From Parvibaculum sp963975745 (GTDB lineage Bacteria; Pseudomonadota; Alphaproteobacteria; Parvibaculales; Parvibaculaceae), in the NCBI RefSeq assembly GCF_963975745.1, contig NZ_CAXBIB010000003.1:1-64000 (forward strand): 64,000 nucleotides of DNA. Direction: 5' to 3'. This document shows positions 60,137-64,000 of this stretch, piece by piece. A program made the translations under genes and the position numbers. How positions within the stretch are numbered: the stretch's first letter is position 1; the number at the start of each line of letters is the position of its first letter. The notes under the pieces were generated by a model. The model did no database searches. It saw nothing but the letters and a program-made list of their open reading frames with translations, and was not told the origin of the DNA.

Positions 60137-61327
60137 ATGAGCAAATCCGGTACTGAGGTGGTGATTGTCGGCGCGGCCCGCACGCCGGTTGGCGCCTTTA
60201 ACGGCTCGTTGTCCGCTCTGCCGGCCCACGAACTCGGCCGGATCGCCGTGTCGGCAGCGATCGAACGCGCCGGCATCGACAGGGCAGAGGTTTCCGAGGT
60301 CATTCTGGGCCAGATTTTGCAGGCCGGGCAGGGGCAGAACCCGGCCCGTCAGGCCGCCATCAATGCGGGCCTGCCCGTGGAGGTGCCGGCATGGAGCGTC
60401 AACCAGCTCTGCGGCTCGGGTCTGCGCGCGGTGGCGCTTGGCTTTCAGGCGATCATCAATGGCGACAGCGAGATCGTTGTGGCCGGTGGGCAGGAAAGCA
60501 TGAGTCAGGCGCAGCACTCGGCCTATCTGCGCGCCGGGCAGAAAATGGGTGCGCTCGACTTTGCAGACACGATGATCAAGGACGGGCTCTGGGACGCCTT
60601 CAACGGCTACCACATGGGGCAAACCGCCGAGAATGTCGCCGCGCGGTGGCAGATCACGCGCGAGGAACAGGATGCCTTTGCCGTCGCTTCGCAGAACAAG
60701 GCCGAAGCGGCGCAGAAGGCCGGTAGATTCAAGGACGAGATTGCGCCCGTCACCATCAAGGGCCGCAAGGGCGACACGGTGGTCGATACCGACGAATATA
60801 TCAAATCCGGCGTCACGCTCGAGGGTATCAAGGGATTGAAGCCGGCCTTTCAGAAAGAGGGCGGTTCCGTCACGGCAGCCAATGCTTCGGGCATCAATGA
60901 CGGCGCCGCCGCGGTGGTGCTGATGAGCGCTGCGCGCGCGCAGAAAGAGGGCCGCAAGGTGCTGGGGCGGATCGTTTCCTGGGCACAGGCAGGCGTCGAC
61001 CCATCTGTGATGGGTACCGGGCCGATCCCGGCATCGCGTGCCGCATTGAAGCAGGCCGGCTGGTCGCCCGATGATCTCGACCTGATCGAGGCCAACGAGG
61101 CATTTGCCGCGCAGGCACTCGCCGTCAACAAGGATCTCGGCTGGGACGTCTCCAAGGTCAACGTCAATGGCGGCGCGATTGCCATCGGTCATCCGATCGG
61201 TGCTTCGGGTGCGCGGGTGCTCGTGACGTTGCTGCACGAAATGGAGAAGCGGGACGCGAAGAAGGGGCTCGCGACGCTGTGTATCGGCGGCGGCATGGGT
61301 ATTGCCATGTGCATTGCGCGCGACTGA
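60137..61327 (+). CDS. phaA: Acetyl-CoA C-acetyltransferase (PhaA)
   Basis: A 396-residue biosynthetic thiolase. The nucleophile Cys is in VNQLCGSGLRA (about residue 93). The QESMSQAQH motif is typical of PhaA-type enzymes. NEAFAAQALAVNKDLGWD and GHPIGASGARVL carry the His, and CIGGGMGIAMCIARD holds the second Cys. The start at 60137 follows TTGAGGGAG. It condenses two acetyl-CoA to acetoacetyl-CoA and is followed after 55 bases by phaB. Confidence 0.95.
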   Translation: MSKSGTEVVIVGAARTPVGAFNGSLSALPAHELGRIAVSAAIERAGIDRAEVSEVILGQILQAGQGQNPARQAAINAGLPVEVPAWSVNQLCGSGLRAVALGFQAIINGDSEIVVAGGQESMSQAQHSAYLRAGQKMGALDFADTMIKDGLWDAFNGYHMGQTAENVAARWQITREEQDAFAVASQNKAEAAQKAGRFKDEIAPVTIKGRKGDTVVDTDEYIKSGVTLEGIKGLKPAFQKEGGSVTAANASGINDGAAAVVLMSAARAQKEGRKVLGRIVSWAQAGVDPSVMGTGPIPASRAALKQAGWSPDDLDLIEANEAFAAQALAVNKDLGWDVSKVNVNGGAIAIGHPIGASGARVLVTLLHEMEKRDAKKGLATLCIGGGMGIAMCIARD

Positions 61328-61382
61328 TGGATCAAGCCATTTCTGCCTGCGATGTGATCTGATTTGACGATTGGGAATCGAC

Positions 61383-62111
61383 ATGACGAAGAAAGTTGCA
61401 CTGGTTACCGGCGGCACGCGTGGTATCGGCCATGCCATTTCATTGGCACTCAAGGCGGCCGGTTACGAGGTTGCCGCCAACTATGCTGGCAATGACCAGG
61501 CGGCTGCCGCCTTCACAAAAGATACGGGTATCAAGGCCTTCAAATGGAATGTCGGCGATTATGACGCTTGCGTGAAGGGCATTGCCGAAGTCGAAGCGGC
61601 GCTCGGTCCTGTCGACGTGCTGGTCAACAATGCCGGCATCACGCGTGACGGGATGCTGCACAAGATGACGCCCGCACAGTGGCGCGAAGTCATGAGCGTC
61701 GATCTCGATTCGATGTTCAACATGTGCCAACCCCTCATCAACGGCATGCGTGAGCGCGGCTTCGGGCGCATCATCAATATCTCGTCGATCAATGGTCAGA
61801 AAGGTCAGATGGGGCAGACCAACTACTCGGCCGCGAAAGCTGGTGTCATCGGGTTCACCAAGGCGCTGGCGCAGGAGGTGGCGCGGAAGGGTGTCACGGT
61901 CAACTGCATTGCGCCGGGCTATATCGACACGGACATGGTCGCCGCTGTGCCGGAAAAAGTGCTCGATGGTATCATCGCCACCATTCCTGTCGGGCGTCTC
62001 GGCAAGGCGGAGGAAATCGCGCATTGCGTGACGTTTCTGGCAGATGAAAAGGCCAGCTTTGTTACCGGTGCCACGATCACAGCCAACGGCGCCCAATTCA
62101 TCGCCGGATAG
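61383..62111 (+). CDS. phaB: Acetoacetyl-CoA reductase
   Basis: A 242-residue SDR matching PhaB. The cofactor motif is VTGGTRGIG, and ANYAGNDQAA contains the PhaB-typical segment after the second strand. The catalytic set is Ser in NISSINGQKGQMGQTNY, Tyr in that NYSAAK segment, and its Lys. The tail ITANGAQFIAG is standard. It reduces acetoacetyl-CoA to (R)-3-hydroxybutyryl-CoA for PHA synthesis. No phaC synthase gene is in the window. Confidence 0.95.
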   Translation: MTKKVALVTGGTRGIGHAISLALKAAGYEVAANYAGNDQAAAAFTKDTGIKAFKWNVGDYDACVKGIAEVEAALGPVDVLVNNAGITRDGMLHKMTPAQWREVMSVDLDSMFNMCQPLINGMRERGFGRIINISSINGQKGQMGQTNYSAAKAGVIGFTKALAQEVARKGVTVNCIAPGYIDTDMVAAVPEKVLDGIIATIPVGRLGKAEEIAHCVTFLADEKASFVTGATITANGAQFIAG

Positions 62112-62139
62112 GCATGGCAGCCCGGGTTGCCGCGGCCTG

Positions 62140-62772
62140 TCAGCTTTCCTGCGCCTTGGCCGCGATCTGCGCGTCATACTCTTCATCGCGGCCCGGCCGG
62201 CCCGGCGTTGGATAGACCCATGCGTCGACTGGCCCGACATCGACATGCGCATAGGGCGTCTTTGTGGGGTAGAAGCCGGCGCCACCGCGGCCGAGTTTTT
62301 TTGCCACGCGGTAGACCTCTTCCGGGTCATGAAAATCCTGCGTGATGTCCACGGCCATCCCGCGCATGTGAAAACTTCCCGGGTCGACGCCGTTTCCGCG
62401 TGCGTCAAGCCAGGCGTTCGTCCGCTCCGTACGATATCCCGACATCGTGAAGATGGGGTTTTTCGAGCGGGTATGGCTGTCGATTTCCCAGAGGAGATCA
62501 AGCAGACGTGGGTCGGTCGGAGCCGACTTGTTCTCGCGCAGGTCGCGCAGGAACCAGTCGACGCGCCTGATCGCTTCCGGAAGATAGTCACCGTCGGCCC
62601 AGTAGACGATGTCGAGCTTCTCGCCGGAGTTCAGGCTCTGCATCCTCAGCGCCCGCTTGTGCGGCGCGTCGGCGCGCAGCAGCGAGGGGGCGGCGAGCAG
62701 GACACCTGCGCCTGCGGAAAGCGCGAGGGCTGTCCGGCGCGTTATCCGTTGCGCTGTCGGTCGTTTCATCAT
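62140..62772 (-). CDS. DUF882/YcbK-like exported protein, Tat signal
   Basis: A 210-residue protein with a Tat-type signal (ITRRTALALSAGAGVLLAAPSLLRA). The domain matches DUF882/YcbK, related to D-Ala-D-Ala carboxypeptidases of peptidase M15: TMSGYRTERTNAWL and the zinc-motif-like GSFHMRGMAVDIT, where His and Asp are the likely metal ligands. It probably acts on peptidoglycan in the periplasm. It lies nine bases downstream of the polysaccharide deacetylase gene on the same strand, so both may remodel the envelope. Confidence 0.87.
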   Translation of the reverse strand: MMKRPTAQRITRRTALALSAGAGVLLAAPSLLRADAPHKRALRMQSLNSGEKLDIVYWADGDYLPEAIRRVDWFLRDLRENKSAPTDPRLLDLLWEIDSHTRSKNPIFTMSGYRTERTNAWLDARGNGVDPGSFHMRGMAVDITQDFHDPEEVYRVAKKLGRGGAGFYPTKTPYAHVDVGPVDAWVYPTPGRPGRDEEYDAQIAAKAQES

Positions 62773-62781
62773 CGGAAAACC

Positions 62782-63690
62782 CTAGCGAAGGAAGGAATCG
62801 GGCTCAAGCGAAGGTTCTGTGGTCATGTCCGCCTGCTGCGTGCCGGCGACAGACGGAGGGGCCGCGGCTGTCAGGAGAGCGTCCGGTACCGAGGCGGCGC
62901 GCGCAAGGCTCCCGGTCTCTGCTGCGAGCTGGACGAAGCTGTAGCCTTGTTCGCGCATCGTGACGATGAACGCCGACAGCATGTCTGCCGTGCGCGGCTT
63001 GGTGTCGTGCAGGATCAGGATGCCGCGTCCGACCGAGGCGATGTTGCGTATGGCGCGGCGCCGCACCTCCACTGAACCGATCGGTTTCCAATCGTCGGCA
63101 CCGAACTCGCAGGAGAATGTGGCGACGTGGCGTTCGCCCAGCCAGTGGATGAGCGCCGGGCTGTCATTGAGGCCGGGAAAACGAAAGAATGGTGCCAGAC
63201 GGTCGCGATCCTGGGCCGGCGCATCTGCAAGCGCTGCCTCTACGGCCTCGAACCCACGACGAATCTCTCGTTTCGCCTGTGCTGCCGAAAGTTGACGAAG
63301 GCTGTTGGGGTGTAGCCATGTGTGGGTGCCGATGATGTGTCCGCGTGCCGCCACTTCGCGCACGATTTCTGGGTGCTTGTCCGCATAATAGCCGACCATG
63401 AAAAAAGTGGCCTTGATGCAATGACGATCGAGAATGTCGAGGATGCGTATCGTGTTGTCGGGATGCGGGCCGTCATCGAAGGTCAGGGCGACTTCCCTCG
63501 GGCCGAGCGGCACGGTCTGCGGATACTGCATCGTGCCGAAAGCGGGCCCGTTCTCGGTCGGTACCGTCACAACGCGGGTTGCCGCCGCGTAGGCCGGATC
63601 GGTTGGGCAGGTGCCTTGGGCCGCCGCTGTGCCGGGTGCCGTCAGCAACAGCGTCAGCGTCGCCACCACCGCTATCGATATGCGTTTCAT
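62782..63690 (-). CDS. Polysaccharide deacetylase, exported
   Basis: A 302-residue carbohydrate esterase family 4 protein. A Sec signal peptide (SIAVVATLTLLLTAPGTAAA) precedes the NodB domain. Motif 1 is TFDDGPHP with the catalytic and metal Asp residues, motif 2 is HTWLHP, and a late ILILHDTKP gives the terminal His. It removes N-acetyl groups from an extracytoplasmic polysaccharide, perhaps peptidoglycan. The start at 63690 gives the signal peptide; an in-frame extension upstream is rejected. The Ser/Pro-rich tail after residue 270 is unstructured. Confidence 0.9.
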   Translation of the reverse strand: MKRISIAVVATLTLLLTAPGTAAAQGTCPTDPAYAAATRVVTVPTENGPAFGTMQYPQTVPLGPREVALTFDDGPHPDNTIRILDILDRHCIKATFFMVGYYADKHPEIVREVAARGHIIGTHTWLHPNSLRQLSAAQAKREIRRGFEAVEAALADAPAQDRDRLAPFFRFPGLNDSPALIHWLGERHVATFSCEFGADDWKPIGSVEVRRRAIRNIASVGRGILILHDTKPRTADMLSAFIVTMREQGYSFVQLAAETGSLARAASVPDALLTAAAPPSVAGTQQADMTTEPSLEPDSFLR

Positions 63691-63784
63691 GCCCCCGCCC
63701 CGGTTCGCCGGCCCCGAGCGAATTCTAGCCCAGGCTGGGGGATGGGCCAGCGCAAACGGGCCACAGGTCCGGCAAAAGCGGCAG

Positions 63785-64000
63785 TCAGCGGCCCGCCACC
63801 CAGTCGGGCGGCGCCATCTCGAAACCCGAGAATTCGAAGCCGGGGGCAACGGTGCAACCGACCAGCGTGAAGGCACCCAGTGGCTCTGCGGCCTGCCAAT
63901 GGCCCTGCGGAACGACCAGTTGCGGTCTCTGACCCCTGGCGAGATCGGGGCCGAGGGTCAGCGTCTCCGGTGCCCGTCCGTCTTCGCTGATCGAAAGCGA
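63785..64000 (-). CDS. DUF985 cupin protein (3' part)
   Basis: The last 71 codons of a gene that runs off the right edge. The segment QLVVPQGHWQAAEP carries cupin metal-ligand residues, followed by FTLVGCTVAPGFEFSGFEMA and PPDW at the end, the DUF985 hallmark. DUF985 cupins are small and of unknown function, related to RmlC-like isomerases. The frame is open to the edge. It is upstream of, and on the same strand as, the deacetylase gene. Confidence 0.85.
   Translation of the reverse strand, partial: SLSISEDGRAPETLTLGPDLARGQRPQLVVPQGHWQAAEPLGAFTLVGCTVAPGFEFSGFEMAPPDWVAGR

Overview
The window is high-GC, densely coded chromosomal DNA from an alphaproteobacterium. The evidence is a complete ccoNOQP-ccoGHIS (fixNOQP-fixGHIS) set, a PhaR/PhaA/PhaB polyhydroxyalkanoate locus, rpmF, exported methionine sulfoxide reductases and many 4-base ATGA operon overlaps. 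The catabolic content (haloalkane dehalogenase, sulfatase, P450, aromatic-ring hydroxylase, beta-oxidation enzymes) suggests a free-living degrader, perhaps a Parvibaculum-like member of the Hyphomicrobiales. That placement is inference. I found no rRNA, tRNA, CRISPR array, prophage or insertion sequence with a transposase.

Layout. 1-5.0 kb: a two-domain DsbA/HCCA-isomerase-like protein, then a minus-strand operon (DUF1330 protein, haloalkane dehalogenase, membrane-anchored sulfatase, small membrane protein). 5.1-10.1 kb: yhiI-rbbA-yhhJ-type ABC export operon. 10.1-12.5 kb: slipin and NfeD membrane-protease pair separated by a palindromic repeat. 12.7-18.4 kb: dodecin, a MazEF-type toxin-antitoxin pair, an SDR, a BaiN-like flavoprotein, a YaiI protein, msrA-msrB with export signals, and a DUF2189 membrane protein. 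18.5-26.6 kb: cbb3 oxidase genes, structural (ccoNOQP) then assembly (ccoGHIS), all on the minus strand. 27.2-33.7 kb: an RND/MMPL exporter with a strong terminator, then a TetR regulator with a 31-bp palindromic operator and an aromatic catabolic operon (VOC dioxygenase, fumarylacetoacetase-family hydrolase, flavin hydroxylase). 33.7-37.3 kb: cytochrome P450, thiolase, MerR regulator. 37.3-41.6 kb: polyamine-type ABC transporter. 42-45 kb: GST, then a repeat-rich accessory patch holding a DUF559 endonuclease-like gene between inverted repeats, an orphan Phd/StbD antitoxin and TGACAG iterons, then DUF2061 and NudL genes. 45-50.6 kb: alanine dehydrogenase, SPOR protein, rpmF, a beta-lactamase-fold hydrolase with a small divergent partner, a DUF2817 peptidase-like protein and a membrane protein. 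50.7-54.7 kb: pabB-pabA-pabC folate operon and an alpha/beta hydrolase. 54.8-57.2 kb: dienoyl-CoA-reductase-like SDR, enoyl-CoA hydratase, small HTH protein, hypothetical protein. 57.5-62.1 kb: a PAS-GGDEF(degenerate)-EAL protein that overlaps phaR tail to tail, then phaA-phaB. 62.1-64 kb: exported DUF882 protein, exported polysaccharide deacetylase and the 3' part of a DUF985 cupin gene.

The most unusual material is non-coding. (i) A DUF559 gene sits between a perfect 26-bp inverted repeat carried by two mosaic palindromic elements that share 14-bp terminal repeats, and one element supplies the last codons of the gene. (ii) A 40-bp sequence carrying three 11-bp-phased TGACAG repeats occurs almost identically at 14.6 kb and 43.9 kb, with a diverged third copy beside the second. 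(iii) There is a near-ideal TetR operator at 29.64 kb.
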